From Actinokineospora fastidiosa (GTDB lineage Bacteria > Actinomycetota > Actinomycetes > Mycobacteriales > Pseudonocardiaceae): DNA of 64,000 nucleotides. Position numbers and translations under genes: made by a program. The DNA lies in contig NZ_BMRB01000007.1 in NCBI RefSeq assembly GCF_014648415.1, positions 1 through 64,000 on the forward strand. The letters run 5' to 3'. The notes below the pieces were generated by a model. That model did not search any database. It was not told the origin of the DNA and saw only the letters and a list, made by a program, of their open reading frames with translations. Positions 53,498 through 63,492 of the stretch are shown here, one piece after another (within the stretch, counting starts at the first letter, position 1; each line of letters opens with the position of its first letter).

Positions 53498-54541
53498 TCA
53501 GATAACCCGGACGACCTCGAGTTTTTCGATGTTGACCTCGGCGATCGTGAGGTCCTTGTTCAGCACCCATGCGACCTTGGAGTCGGTCCTGAACGTGATC
53601 GCCTGGCGCGGCTCGTCGAGTCCGATGACGGTGCCCAGCACCGTACGGTCGACGGGGTTGATGACAGTCAGCGTGTTGTCGGCGCTGTTGCCGGAGAGCA
53701 GAACCGTCCCGTCCGGGGACAGGGCGGCTCCGTAGGGCTTCGCGCCGACCGGCACCGTGTGCTCCGCGACGCCGGTCGCGGTGTTGATGACGACGATGGT
53801 GTTGGTGCTGCTGCTGGCGGCGTACACCCACTTGCCGTCGTTGCTGACGGACAGGCCGCGCACGTCGTCGACCTGGACCTTGTGCCGCAGTGCGAAATCG
53901 CCGGGGTCCAGGATGCTGATCGAGTCGTCCCGGAAGTCGGTGACGAACAGTTGGTCGCCGGTCCGGGAGAGCTTGATTCCCTGGCGAGGCTCCAGGAATC
54001 CGGTGTGGACGATCTCAGGCCTCCTCTCGTGCAGGTTGATCCTGGTGACGGTGCCCGACGCGTGGTTGTTGGCGTACAGCGTCTTGCCGTCACCGGTCTG
54101 CGCGGTGCCGAAGACGCCCACGCCGAGCGGCAGCCGCTCCACGACCGTGTAGGTCAGCAGCGAGATGCGGTCCAGCACTCCGAGCGTGCTGTCAGACACG
54201 GTGAAGCTCAAGCCGTCCGGCGCGAAGAGGATGTTGCGCGGAGTGGCGTACCCCGGGATCTCCCGCCTATCGCCGCTGGCCAGGTTGACCACGACCAGCT
54301 TGCGGACGTCGGACCGCGTCACCACGGCGATGGTCTGGGCGGGGTTGATCGCCATGGAGTTGTTGGTGATGTCGCCGAAGGGCCGGACGTCGCTGTAGGC
54401 GCCGAACCCGAACGGCACCGACTGCGCGCCGACGACCTCCGCAGGCGGCGTGTCGGCCGAAGCCATGGTGCCCATCAGGGAAAGCGCGGCCACGGCGGCT
54501 GCGGCCGTCATCAGGCCGCGCTTGACTCTGGTGTGTTTCAT
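53498..54541 (-). CDS. Secreted YncE-like beta-propeller protein
   Basis: This 347-residue protein starts at ATG 54541, with GGAG upstream. Signal peptide VKRGLMTAAAAVAALSLMGT cleaves near MASA. The rest is a run of YNCE/40-residue propeller repeats (for example SNDGKWVYAASSSTNTIVVI, NTATGVAEHTVPVGAKPYGA, ALSPDGTVLLSGNSADNTLT). Such proteins are extracellular binding scaffolds; a ligand cannot be inferred. It is divergent from a two-component system at 54695 and may be its target. Confidence 0.85.
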   Translation of the reverse strand: MKHTRVKRGLMTAAAAVAALSLMGTMASADTPPAEVVGAQSVPFGFGAYSDVRPFGDITNNSMAINPAQTIAVVTRSDVRKLVVVNLASGDRREIPGYATPRNILFAPDGLSFTVSDSTLGVLDRISLLTYTVVERLPLGVGVFGTAQTGDGKTLYANNHASGTVTRINLHERRPEIVHTGFLEPRQGIKLSRTGDQLFVTDFRDDSISILDPGDFALRHKVQVDDVRGLSVSNDGKWVYAASSSTNTIVVINTATGVAEHTVPVGAKPYGAALSPDGTVLLSGNSADNTLTVINPVDRTVLGTVIGLDEPRQAITFRTDSKVAWVLNKDLTIAEVNIEKLEVVRVI

Positions 54542-54694
54542 CTCGTTTGTCTCCAATGCAACAAATGCCCCCATGGCGAGAAACACTAGGGATCGAGCCG
54601 AGAGCCTTCGACCCAGAAGGCGCCCAACAGCGTGGTGGTGCAGGCGCTACTGTGCGCGCCGCGAGAAGTCGATCATCGCGGGTAGGGTGGTCGT

Positions 54695-55939
54695 ATGGCG
54701 CAAGTCGTGCCTCGACCGCGGACCGGGGCGGGTCTCGTCCGCGCCGTCCCCGATGCGTTGGAACGGCTCGCGGACGGTTTGGCCACGGCCGTGCTGGCGG
54801 TGGTCGGGATGGCGGTGCTTTGCCTCACCGCCGTGCTGTGCCTCGTCGGCGTCGGGTTGCCGCTGGTGCCCGTAGCGCTCCGCCTGGTGCACGTCGTCGC
54901 GGACCGGGAACGAGCGCGGCTGAGCCGATCTGGCCCACCCGTGCTCAGCCCCGGACCCGCGCCGAGCCGCCTCGCCGACGCGGTGCGGAGTCGCGCGACA
55001 CGCCGCGAGCTGGCCTGGCTGGCAGTCCACGCCGTCGGCGGACTGCTGCTGGGCGCCTCCGGACTGACGATCGTGCTGAACATCGTGCGAGACGGGACTT
55101 TCCCGCTGTGGTGGCGTCTTCTGCCGCCGGATGCCGCCACGCCGTCGCTGGGCCTGTGGGTCGTCCACGACATGGCGGACGCGCTCGTCGTCGGGTTGCT
55201 GGGATTCGGGTGGATGGCCATGGCGCTGTTCCTGCTACCGGTGTTGTCCAGGCTGCAGGGCATGCCTGGGCGCAAGTTGCTCGACGTGGGTACCGCCGCC
55301 GATCCGGCGCTGCGGATCGCCCACCTGACCGCCACCAGGGCCGCCGCGCTCGACGCGCACACCGCCGAGCTGCGCCGAATCGAACGGGCGCTGCACGACG
55401 GCACGCAGAACAGGGTCGTGGCGGCCATCGTGCTCCTGGGAGCGGCGCGCCGCGCACTGGCCCGCGGCGCCGAGGACACGGACGTGATCCTCGGCCGCGC
55501 GCAGGAGACCGCGGAGGAGGCGCTGGCCCAGTTGCGGGCCGTCGTCCGCGGCGTCTTCCCGCCCGTGCTGGCCGACCGGGGCCTGACCGACGCGCTCGCC
55601 GAACTGGTCGCGGATTGCCCGGTGCCGTGTGTGCTCGACGTCGATGTGGGCAGATGCGCGGCGTCGGTGGAGGCGACGATCTACTTCGCGATCGCCGAGG
55701 CGCTGACCAACATCACCAAGCACAGCGGCGCGCGCAGCGCGTACGTGACGATCCGCGGCGAAGGAGGCCGGGTGCGGGTGGAGGTGTTCGACGACGGGTG
55801 CGGCGGCGCGAACGTCGACCGCGGCTCCGGCCTCAACGGCATCCGACGGCGGATCGAGGCGCACGACGGCACCTTCACCCTGGCCAGCCCGCCGGGTGGG
55901 CCGACCGTGTTGGCCATGGGCCTGCCATGCGGCTTGTGA
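54695..55939 (+). CDS. NarL-type sensor histidine kinase
   Basis: This 414-residue kinase has two N-terminal membrane hairpins (AVLAVVGMAVLCLTAVLCLV, AVHAVGGLLLGASGLTIVL and ALVVGLLGFGWMAMALFLLP). The HisKA_3 helix follows with phospho-accepting His near residue 234 (RRIERALHDGTQNRVVAAIV). The HATPase domain has EALTNITKHSGARSAYVTI, EVFDDGCGGA and GSGLNGIRRRIEAHDG. No periplasmic domain of note, so it likely senses a membrane or envelope signal. Its partner gene starts inside its 3' end. Confidence 0.9.
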   Translation: MAQVVPRPRTGAGLVRAVPDALERLADGLATAVLAVVGMAVLCLTAVLCLVGVGLPLVPVALRLVHVVADRERARLSRSGPPVLSPGPAPSRLADAVRSRATRRELAWLAVHAVGGLLLGASGLTIVLNIVRDGTFPLWWRLLPPDAATPSLGLWVVHDMADALVVGLLGFGWMAMALFLLPVLSRLQGMPGRKLLDVGTAADPALRIAHLTATRAAALDAHTAELRRIERALHDGTQNRVVAAIVLLGAARRALARGAEDTDVILGRAQETAEEALAQLRAVVRGVFPPVLADRGLTDALAELVADCPVPCVLDVDVGRCAASVEATIYFAIAEALTNITKHSGARSAYVTIRGEGGRVRVEVFDDGCGGANVDRGSGLNGIRRRIEAHDGTFTLASPPGGPTVLAMGLPCGL

Positions 55940-56580
55940 TCGCCGACGACGACCCGCTTCTGCGGGAAGGGGTCGCCATGCTGCTGCAGGCCGAAGGGCT
56001 CGACGTGGTGGCGACCGCGGCCGACCCGCAGGAGTTCCTCGCCGCGGTGGACGCGCTCCGGCCCGACACGGCGATCGTCGACGTGCGGATGCCGCCGACG
56101 CACACCGATGAGGGCATCGGCGCCGCGGTGGCGGCCCGGCGGCGCAATCCGGATCTCGCGGTGCTCGTCCTCTCCGCCTACGTCGAACGGGCCTTCGCCG
56201 TCGAACTGATGGCGTCCGGCGCCGCCGGGCTCGGGTACCTGCTCAAGGAACGGGTCGGCCGGGTCACGGAGTTCCTCGACGCGCTGCGGCGGGTGGCGGC
56301 GGGCGGCACCGCCATCGACCCCGAGGTCGTCGCCCAGCTGTTGACCCGAACCCCCGCACGCGCCCAACTCGACCGCCTCAGCCCCCGCGAGCGCGACGTG
56401 CTCGCGCTGATGGCCGAGGGTCTGGGCAACAAGGCCATCGGCGAACAACTGGTCGTCAGCGACGGCACCGTGCATAAGCACATCCGCAGTATCTTCGCCA
56501 AACTCGACCTCCCACCGGACGACCGGGCGGACCGCAGGGTCACCGCAGTGCTTCGCTACCTCAGACTCCGGGACAGCTGA
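55927..56580 (+). CDS. NarL/FixJ response regulator
   Basis: This 217-residue protein has receiver domain MRLVIADDDPLLREGVAMLL with phospho-Asp near residue 52 (TAIVDVRMPPTH), then LSPRERDVLALMAEGLGNKA and IGEQLVVSDGTVHKHIRSIF, the LuxR-type helix-turn-helix. The start overlaps the kinase gene by 13 bases. It is the cognate partner of that kinase. Confidence 0.92.
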   Translation: MRLVIADDDPLLREGVAMLLQAEGLDVVATAADPQEFLAAVDALRPDTAIVDVRMPPTHTDEGIGAAVAARRRNPDLAVLVLSAYVERAFAVELMASGAAGLGYLLKERVGRVTEFLDALRRVAAGGTAIDPEVVAQLLTRTPARAQLDRLSPRERDVLALMAEGLGNKAIGEQLVVSDGTVHKHIRSIFAKLDLPPDDRADRRVTAVLRYLRLRDS

Positions 56581-57421
56581 AAGGGCGGGATGGGGAGACA
56601 CGGCGCATGGTCCATGAAGAAGGTTCTGGAGCGCCTTTGCGCCCGACCCGCCAGTCGCCCGGACGGGAGAACGCCCCGACGAGCGCCGCGAGGCTGATCC
56701 GCTTTCGCTGCGCGCACGTCTTCTGCCGTTCGCAGTGCCGCCGGTCACTGCCGACTCGGACCCCACCGCCGCACTACATGGCAGCGGACCGTGGGGAGAA
56801 CGATCGCTGGTGGGCACCCGCTGGGCCCCGGTGTGGCTGGATGGGCTCTATGAGCTGCGGACGCCTGCGCGCGGACGACAGGTCTTGCCGGGCGCGTCCG
56901 TCGGTGGCGACGGCGGTTCGATGCTGAGCGGCTCGTGGAGAAGGCGGCTGAGCAGCTCGATTTGCGCCGGAGGAAATGCTTGTGAACATGGCTGTCCGCG
57001 AGTGGGACGGCGCAGTGGCAGGGGCCGACCTGCGTCGTCGCTGGCCCCTGCCCAAGGCCTCCCGTTGTGGAGAACCACCGGTCCTTCCGACCACCCACGC
57101 CAAGCTCCGGTTTGATGTTCTGCGCCTACGGTGTGCGTGGGCTGGGGAGACAAGGCACTGGCTCTCAACTGGTGCTCGGCAGAAAGACGGTCTTGAACCC
57201 CGTCGTCGCCCTGGTGATCGATAGCTCCGCCATTTCGTTGGCTGGCGGACGGCCCTCGCTGGGCGGGATAGACCGATGAAGTGCCAAGCTGTTGAAGTTG
57301 AGAAGAGCTCGCTTGCGGTATCCGTGCCTGGACGATCGTTGCGAAGGCTTGTACGCGCGTAACCCTGTGCCCGCTTTGAACGACGAGGGTTTGGCGAGTT
57401 TCTGCTGGCTTGGAGGAGCGG
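56581..57421. other. Gene-free region
   Basis: About 840 bp. Several short open frames occur on both strands, but none shows a recognisable domain, ribosome site or consistent codon bias. It may be decayed coding sequence; I cannot assign an ancestor. Confidence 0.4.
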
Positions 57422-57756
57422 GTGTCAGAGGTCTTCGAGGTCGACCGGGTGGATCGCATCACGGACATCCTGTTCGGGGTTGCCGTGGCCGGGGGCACGA
57501 TCGAGTACGGGCCTCTGGCTCGCCGGGTGGGAACTCGGCCGGACTTCCTGAGCCATCCGTTGGACCAGGTGTCGCGACGTGCCGCGCAGCGTGGAGAGCC
57601 GACGTGGAGCGCACTTGTCGTGTCGAAGGCGAGCGTCGACCGAACGAGGGCTTCTATGTCATGGCGCGTCGGATGCGTAGCGAGTACACCGATGTCGACG
57701 ACGCGACGTTATGGGACCGGGAGCGTCAGCGGTGCTACGAAGCGGCCCGCAGGTGA
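57422..57756 (+). pseudogene. Small conserved-looking protein with one frameshift
   Basis: GTG 57422 follows GGAGGAG. The first 71 codons read cleanly (SEVFEVDRVDRITDILFGVA, GTIEYGPLARRVGTRPDFLS, RGEPTWSALVVSKAS). Just after 57632 the sensible frame changes to RPNEGFYVMARRMRSEYTDV, DDATLWDRERQRCYEAARR and a stop at 57756. Restoring one base gives a single ~112-residue protein. I do not know the family; similar small proteins occur near restriction or transposition genes, but that is a guess. The terminator downstream supports it having been a functional unit. Confidence 0.6.
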
Positions 57757-57805
57757 CCCCGATGACACGTTCTCACCTTGAGCCACCGCGCTTGCAAAGG
57801 CTTGT

Positions 57806-57834
57806 CGGACCGCCCGACGGTGGTGGGCGGTCCG
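57806..57834 (+). terminator. Intrinsic terminator with T-run
   Basis: CGGACCGCCC (57806-57815) pairs exactly with GGGCGGTCCG (57825-57834), 9-base loop, followed by GCTTTTT about 7 bases later. Confidence 0.85.
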
Positions 57835-57973
57835 ATCGCGTGCTTTTTAAGCCTCGTTATGGCTAAACCTGAGCTCCGCCGGAATGCAAGTTATGGGGCG
57901 GGTTTCGAGATCGAACGCGGCTACACGTTGGAGTGGTTGCCTTAGTGCTGCCTGTTGGCATCGCCTAGCTAGG

Positions 57974-58285
57974 CTAGCAGGCCTTCATTCCCCTGACGCC
58001 CGCCCAGCCTGCGATGATCCGTGTGCTTGAAACGGTTCTTCCGGCTCCGATGGTGTGGCACACCCCGTCCGTGGTGCCAGCAAGGTCGAGCTTTCGCTTG
58101 ACGGTGTAGGAGTGGCAGTTGCGGATCTTGTAGTAGACGATTTTCAGGGGGCCGCCGGGCACGTCCCCAATGGTGTAACTGAGGCCGCACGGCGCTGCCA
58201 TTGCCTCTGAAGCACCCAGGATGGCCACGCCGGACACCAGGGTGCCGACCGTGGCCACGGAAACAGCCAAGCGTTTGATGAACAT
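57974..58285 (-). CDS. Small secreted cysteine-containing protein
   Basis: This 103-residue protein starts at ATG 58285 with AAAGGA upstream. Signal peptide IKRLAVSVATVGTLVSGVAI cleaves near AMAA. The ~72-residue mature part has four cysteines (APCGLSY, IRNCHSY, DGVCHTI, final GMKAC), probably two disulfides. Unknown family; comparable in style but not in sequence to the protein at 49424. It is divergent from the kinase gene at 58520. Confidence 0.75.
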   Translation of the reverse strand: MFIKRLAVSVATVGTLVSGVAILGASEAMAAPCGLSYTIGDVPGGPLKIVYYKIRNCHSYTVKRKLDLAGTTDGVCHTIGAGRTVSSTRIIAGWAGVRGMKAC

Positions 58286-58519
58286 GTTCCGATTCCTTTC
58301 TTGTAAGCGTGCGGGCGGATGCTGTTACTGAAGCATTCCCAATGACGACCCTATCGACTCCGTCACGGGCACGCGTCCGGACCTGCCGCAATTCCTGATA
58401 CAGATCATCCGCGCGCACCGTTGGGCAGCTTTCTCAGCGATCCATGGGTCGACTACCCACTCCTGCCGAGAGCGACACCCGCTGGAGCCAGCGGGAACTT
58501 GGAATGAGACAATTGGAGC

Positions 58520-60265
58520 GTGCACGCTTCGGATCTTCGGTCCTCGCTGTTGAGCGTGGCGATCGCGCGACTCCTCGGTCGTCATGCCGGGTTTCATGTA
58601 TCACTTCTTGCACTGGCAGCGGCGGCCGTATCGGTTCTCTGTGCGTGGCCGCTTTGGATGAGGGCACCCGGCTTGGCTTTGATTCCGGCCTTCGTCGCGG
58701 TCTCATTCTGCGGATCATTACTCGTCCTGAACGACGAGCTGGGGCGCGGCCGCGGGGGTGCAACCTCGATTCTCCTGGTGGCCGCCGGATTCATCTGGCC
58801 GACCAACTACCTCTACGAATGGGGAAACCCTCTCGCCATTCACCTGTCAATGATCGGCAGCACACTTTTCTGGTGGCTCAGTGCATGTGCGTGCCTTATG
58901 TATCCTCAACAACGCCTACAAGGCGCGGAGCGCGGATACCTGATAGCGATGGCCGCAGGCCTCGGTGTGCCCGAAATATATTTGATTCTGACAGGTCGCA
59001 CGTACGACGCGCTACCTTACTTCGACTACTGGATTTTGGCTATTGGCGTTGGATTCCTGGGCGTCATGTCGATGCGCTACCGGCGGTACAAGGGCGTGGC
59101 CCGGAGAACTCTTCTTCCAGTGCTGGTGTCGGGCGTCGGGCTTTCGCTGACCGGGGCGTTCTCGTGGTTCCTCTTGTTGTCGAGCGGGGTCTATACTCCA
59201 TACGTCGATCAGAAACTCGTGGACGTCGTGTTGTGTGTGCAGGGAATTCTGCTCATAGGCGCTGCTCCGATCAGTCTGGCGATTGGCGGTCTTCGGCGCC
59301 GCTTCATTCAAGCATCTGTCGCCGACGCTCTTGCCCGCCTGCCTCCCGACGCCCCGCCCGAGGCCTTGCAGCAGGCTCTTCGCCTCGCGCTGCACGACGA
59401 CAGATTGGAGATCCTCTACTGGTCTCCAAACCATGACGAGTATGTCGACTCCGACGGCCGCCCGGTGGGGCGGCCTGAAGAAGACGCCGACAAGGTGCTA
59501 ATCCGGCTCTACGCGGGCGAGAATCGAGCAATGGCGGTACTCGTCGCCGATAGGCAACTCGCTAGTGAAGCGGCACTTTTCGGAGATGTAGTCTCAGCGC
59601 CGAGACAGCCCGTGCTCGCCGTATGGTTACAGGTTCACGACCGCGCCAACCAAGAGCAGCAGCGACTTCTGAATCGACGCCTCGAGGAAGAGCGCTGGAA
59701 GGAACGTCAACGGCTCGGCAGGGACCTGCACGATGGTGTCCAGCAGCACCTCTACACCCTGGGAGTAAGTTTAGCCCTGGCAAGCGACCAAGTGACGGAT
59801 GGACAAGCGGCCGAAAGTATCGGTCGGGCAAAGAGGCAATTATCCGCCATCCTTCCGGCCTTTCGGGACTTGATTCACGAGCTCGCGCCGCCCGAGCTCG
59901 CGCGCAACGGGTTGGCGTGCGCCATCCATGCCCTCGTGGAGCGTCAACCCATATCTGTCGACCTACATCTCGACACGACACGACCTCCGTCCTCTGTCGA
60001 ATACATCGCCTACCTAATCACCTGTGAGGCATTTACCAACATCCTCAAGCACGCGAACGCGAGTCAGGTGGTCATCACGACAAGAACGTGCGAGCACGAC
60101 CTCGAACTCATGATCTCCGACAACGGCATCGGCGGGGCGGATATGAATCGAAGTAGAGGGCTGGCCGGGTTACGTGATCGAGTGCATTCGGTAGGGGGCC
60201 ACCTGTCACTGGTGTCCCCATCGGGAGGCGGCACATTACTGGAGGTGCGGATTCCATGCGAGTAG
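58520..60265 (+). CDS. Multi-helix sensor histidine kinase (NarL class)
   Basis: This 581-residue kinase starts at GTG 58520. The first ~270 residues contain about eight membrane helices (for example LALAAAAVSVLCAWPLWM, TLFWWLSACACLMY, LLPVLVSGVGLSLTGAFSWF). A cytoplasmic GAF-like linker follows, then HisKA_3 with His near 404 (RLGRDLHDGVQQHLYTLGVS). The ATPase domain has CEAFTNILKHANASQVVI, MISDNGIGGADM and RGLAGLRDRVHSVGGHLSL. The large membrane domain suggests sensing of a lipophilic or envelope-bound signal. Confidence 0.9.
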   Translation: MHASDLRSSLLSVAIARLLGRHAGFHVSLLALAAAAVSVLCAWPLWMRAPGLALIPAFVAVSFCGSLLVLNDELGRGRGGATSILLVAAGFIWPTNYLYEWGNPLAIHLSMIGSTLFWWLSACACLMYPQQRLQGAERGYLIAMAAGLGVPEIYLILTGRTYDALPYFDYWILAIGVGFLGVMSMRYRRYKGVARRTLLPVLVSGVGLSLTGAFSWFLLLSSGVYTPYVDQKLVDVVLCVQGILLIGAAPISLAIGGLRRRFIQASVADALARLPPDAPPEALQQALRLALHDDRLEILYWSPNHDEYVDSDGRPVGRPEEDADKVLIRLYAGENRAMAVLVADRQLASEAALFGDVVSAPRQPVLAVWLQVHDRANQEQQRLLNRRLEEERWKERQRLGRDLHDGVQQHLYTLGVSLALASDQVTDGQAAESIGRAKRQLSAILPAFRDLIHELAPPELARNGLACAIHALVERQPISVDLHLDTTRPPSSVEYIAYLITCEAFTNILKHANASQVVITTRTCEHDLELMISDNGIGGADMNRSRGLAGLRDRVHSVGGHLSLVSPSGGGTLLEVRIPCE

Positions 60266-60957
60266 CGGTCGCCGACGACATCCCCCTCTTTCGCGAGGGC
60301 CTGGTACTCCTGCTGGAGCGATTTGGGATCGAGGTCGTGGCGCAAGCTTCGGATGGTGACGAGATTCTACAGAAGGTTCGAGACCACCATCCCTCCACTG
60401 TAATCCTCGACGTAATGATGCCGCCGGGGGAGTACGGCGGCCTGACCGCTGCAGAGCGACTACATGCTGAGGATCCGGATATCGGTTTGCTCCTCCTGTC
60501 GGGATTCAACTCGACCCGCTTCGCACTTCACCTCTTGGCTTGCGACGGCAGAGGAGGTCGAGGTTACCTCATCAAAGATCGAGTCACGGACCCCGCAGTC
60601 CTCCGTGACGTGCTCAAAGCGGTCAATGACGGTGGTGTCAGCGTTGACTCTGAGATTGTCAAGCGCGTCATGAACCCCAAGTATCGACAAGGCATTCTGT
60701 CCGCGCTCACATCACGTGAGCTTGAGATTCTGAACCTTGTCGCCCAAGGGCTGTCGAACAAAGGAATCGCGAAGAGATTTGGCCTGAGTGGGAAGACCGT
60801 AGACCGTCATGTATCGAACATTTGCGACAAGCTGGGCATTTGTGACGATGAGCAGAGTACCAGGCGCTCAATCATCTTGCTTAAGTACTTTCAAGCTAAT
60901 CATATTTGCGATGCTCGATGTTCCTCTCCGTGCACATTCGCGACGGCCATGGCCTGA
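60256..60957 (+). CDS. NarL/FixJ response regulator
   Basis: This 233-residue regulator has receiver MRVAVADDIPLFREGLVLLL, phospho-Asp near 52 (TVILDVMMPPGEYG) and LuxR-type HTH LTSRELEILNLVAQGLSNKG, IAKRFGLSGKTVDRHVSNIC. The ATG overlaps the kinase stop by 10 bases. The last ~20 residues (HICDARCSSPC) are cysteine-rich and unusual for the family; their role is unknown. Confidence 0.92.
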   Translation: MRVAVADDIPLFREGLVLLLERFGIEVVAQASDGDEILQKVRDHHPSTVILDVMMPPGEYGGLTAAERLHAEDPDIGLLLLSGFNSTRFALHLLACDGRGGRGYLIKDRVTDPAVLRDVLKAVNDGGVSVDSEIVKRVMNPKYRQGILSALTSRELEILNLVAQGLSNKGIAKRFGLSGKTVDRHVSNICDKLGICDDEQSTRRSIILLKYFQANHICDARCSSPCTFATAMA

Positions 60958-61017
60958 TCCGGTCAGTTCATTTGAACTTATTCACCGTGGCATTCCAGGT
61001 CACGCCGGTGCGTTGCG

Positions 61018-61700
61018 CGCGTGGACGTCGCCGTTGTACAGACAGTGCAGGACGCCGCTGTCGGCACACTCGGGTACCAGCCCGAATGCCGAACCGGGCA
61101 GCCCTGGCTGGACACCCTCAGTCCGACCCTCCGGGATAACGCGCCTGCCAGAATCTCGGCCTACATGGTCGCACGATGTCGTGGTACCGGATCTCTTCCA
61201 ACCCTGACCTGAACTTGCGAGAACTCAAGGACCGCGGCGGTCGCCACGCCGCCGCAGGCCTCACGCGGGCCACCGTGCTGTTCCAGCTGGTCAACGACAC
61301 TTCCTATGGTCGTGCCGGACTATTTCAAGGCAATCTGCCCGGAGGCGCCCGCCTATGTACTCTGAGCGGGATCTGTTCGGCATGGTCAACATGTCCCTGG
61401 CGCTGCTCCACGAACATGAGGAGACCGGTTGCGTCACGCGCTGGACGACACCCTGCTGGGTGTCTACTACGCCTTGCCGGAGAAGCAGCAGAACAGCAGG
61501 GCTCCTCCATTTCGACTGGAAGGAAGCACATCGTCTGATCAAGGACGAGGCGGGGCTAACGCGGGCTTCGAGTTTGTCGACCGTGGGTGTAGGGGGCGCG
61601 CAGGTAGGGCAGATGACGTCGACGACGGGCTGTCCATCAGCAGACTTCGTTGTGCAGCGGTGTCGAAGACTGCGCCACTGCGGGTACCGCTCGACTGAGT
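61018..61700 (+). pseudogene. Multiply frameshifted remnant, family unknown
   Basis: Protein-like pieces succeed one another in different plus frames: VDVAVVQTVQDAAVGTLGYQ and TLSPTLRDNAPARISAYMVA; then NLRELKDRGGRHAAAGLTRA and TVLFQLVNDTSYGRAGLF; then YSERDLFGMVNMSLALLHEH and RHALDDTLLGVYYALPEKQQ. At least three indels are needed to join them. No start with a ribosome site. I cannot name the family. Confidence 0.45.
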
Positions 61701-62089
61701 AACGGGACCGTGTGGGGCTCTCGCCTGGCGGACAGCTTGGCGCGTTTGGCCGTCTCGATCTCGCGGCACCGCCGCCAGGGCGGCGGCCGCGATCTCCGAC
61801 AACGGATGCGATCATCGCCGATCGCCAACTGCGCGAGCGTCCGTGTCGGTTTGGTCGAGCGGTGCGTGGGTGCCCGGGTGAGCGCAAGCGGTCGTGTACG
61901 AATCGGTCGTCGTGCCGGGGACCGCCGCCAGATCATCACGTTGAGTTGTCCGATCTCAATGGTTCGTGTTGGTCGCTAGTCCGCTTCGGTAGCGCTCCAG
62001 CATCTTGAGCTAACGTGAGCTGGACGTAGTCAGGTAGACGTGCTCGTGTTGGCAGCTGCCTGCGGTTCTGTTGGCGGCAAGCTGGTGTC

Positions 62090-62330
62090 TGGAGCGGCCC
62101 GGGCGGGCCATGTGCGGCTACGGGTTGCCGGGGCCGACGGCGCCGTCCGCCACCTCGACGCCTTCGGCGGCAACCCGTCGGTGTCCTGACCCACGCCCGC
62201 TTCACCCCGCCAGAGTGTGACTGCGCCCGGGGGATACCCCGCTGGTCGACCTGCTCGAGGATGCCGTCGGTGCGCGCCTCGACGACGACATCGCCCTGCT
62301 CACCCTCGGTGTCCGATCAGCGAAACAGGC
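62090..62330 (+). pseudogene. Remnant of a SpoIIE/PP2C-type phosphatase C-terminus
   Basis: GHVRLRVAGADGAVRHLDAF resembles the GHPPPLLVxxDGxVxxL segment of SpoIIE-type phosphatases. After a stop and frame change, GDTPLVDLLEDAVGARLDDD, IALLTLGVR matches their final strand (DDIALLxLR). The rest of the gene is missing. Confidence 0.5.
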
Positions 62331-62535
62331 CCCACACCATGATCACACCTTCGCGCAGAGGTACCGCCAGCCTGGCGCTGTCGCACGTCAGCCCAGCCGC
62401 AGCCGATCCCGGGGGCTGCAGACCGAGCCGCGGGTGCCGCCGTGCCTGGGAGAAGGAGGAGCTCGACCACGGCGCGCATGGGGTCGCCTTCACTCCGCCA
62501 CCTCGCCCATACGACTGACCCATACTATGTGCGGC

Positions 62536-63492
62536 ATGGAACTGGAGTTCCGGCATCTGCGGGCCCTGATCGCGGTGGCGGACGAAGGCAGCATCACCCG
62601 GGCGGCCGCCGTGCTCGGGTTGTCGCAGCCTGCCCTGACCGCGCAGATCCAGCGCATCGAACGGGCGCTGGGGGCGCCGGTGTTCGAACGGGGGTACTCG
62701 GGTGTCGTTCCGACCGGGTTCGGGAGGACCGTGTTGACCAGGGCCCGGACCGTGGTCAACGAGATGGCGGGCTTGCAGGGCGTCGTCCCGCCCGGGTCCG
62801 TCGCGACCGGTGGGGTTGAGCTGCAGCTGGGTTGCTACCCGGGCGCCTTGGCCTCCGCTGTGGTCCCGCCGCTGGTGGCCGCGTACGAGGAGCCGTTGCG
62901 CATACACATGCATTGCGACCCGAGTGCCGCGGACCTGTTGGCCAGGGTGCGGACGGGGCGGCTGGACGCCGCGGTGGTGGTGGAGGTCATCGGGTTCGAG
63001 ACCGGCCCCCAGGACGGGTTGCTGCGCGAGGTCGTCGTGCCCGTCGAGCCCATGTTCGTCGCGTTGTCGGAGAACCACCCGCAGGCGTCCCAGGACGAGG
63101 TCGACCTCATCGAGCTGGTGGACGAGAACTGGATAGTCGACCCCCAGGTCGACGCGGGTGTCACCGCCGCGTTGCGCTGGGCGTGCGGCGAGGCGGGGTT
63201 CGAGCCGCGAATCACCCACGAGATCAGCGACGCCAGCGCCGCACGGGAGTTCATCGTCAGCGGCCAATGCGTCAGCATGGCCCAGGCGACCTCGGCGGAG
63301 GGGCGCGGCCTGGTCGTGCGACCGATGCGCGGTGACCCGATCATCCGCCGGATCGACCTGGCAACGCGGCGTCCCTGTCCTGTCGAACCCGCGTTGCTGC
63401 GCAGGATCGTCGCCGAGGCGTACCTGGGCCTCACCGGCCGCAACCCGAGCTATGCCCGCTGGTGGGCGCAGAATGCGGTCATGACCAACTAG
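62536..63492 (+). CDS. LysR-family transcriptional regulator
   Basis: This 318-residue protein starts at ATG 62536; ATG 62527 adds three residues. HTH is MELEFRHLRALIAVADEGSI, TRAAAVLGLSQPALTAQIQR; the effector domain begins LQLGCYPGALASAVVPPLVA. The C-terminal NPSYARWWAQNAV recalls the regulator at 31217, suggesting a shared ancestor. No metabolic gene is adjacent, so its target is unknown. Confidence 0.87.
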   Translation: MELEFRHLRALIAVADEGSITRAAAVLGLSQPALTAQIQRIERALGAPVFERGYSGVVPTGFGRTVLTRARTVVNEMAGLQGVVPPGSVATGGVELQLGCYPGALASAVVPPLVAAYEEPLRIHMHCDPSAADLLARVRTGRLDAAVVVEVIGFETGPQDGLLREVVVPVEPMFVALSENHPQASQDEVDLIELVDENWIVDPQVDAGVTAALRWACGEAGFEPRITHEISDASAAREFIVSGQCVSMAQATSAEGRGLVVRPMRGDPIIRRIDLATRRPCPVEPALLRRIVAEAYLGLTGRNPSYARWWAQNAVMTN

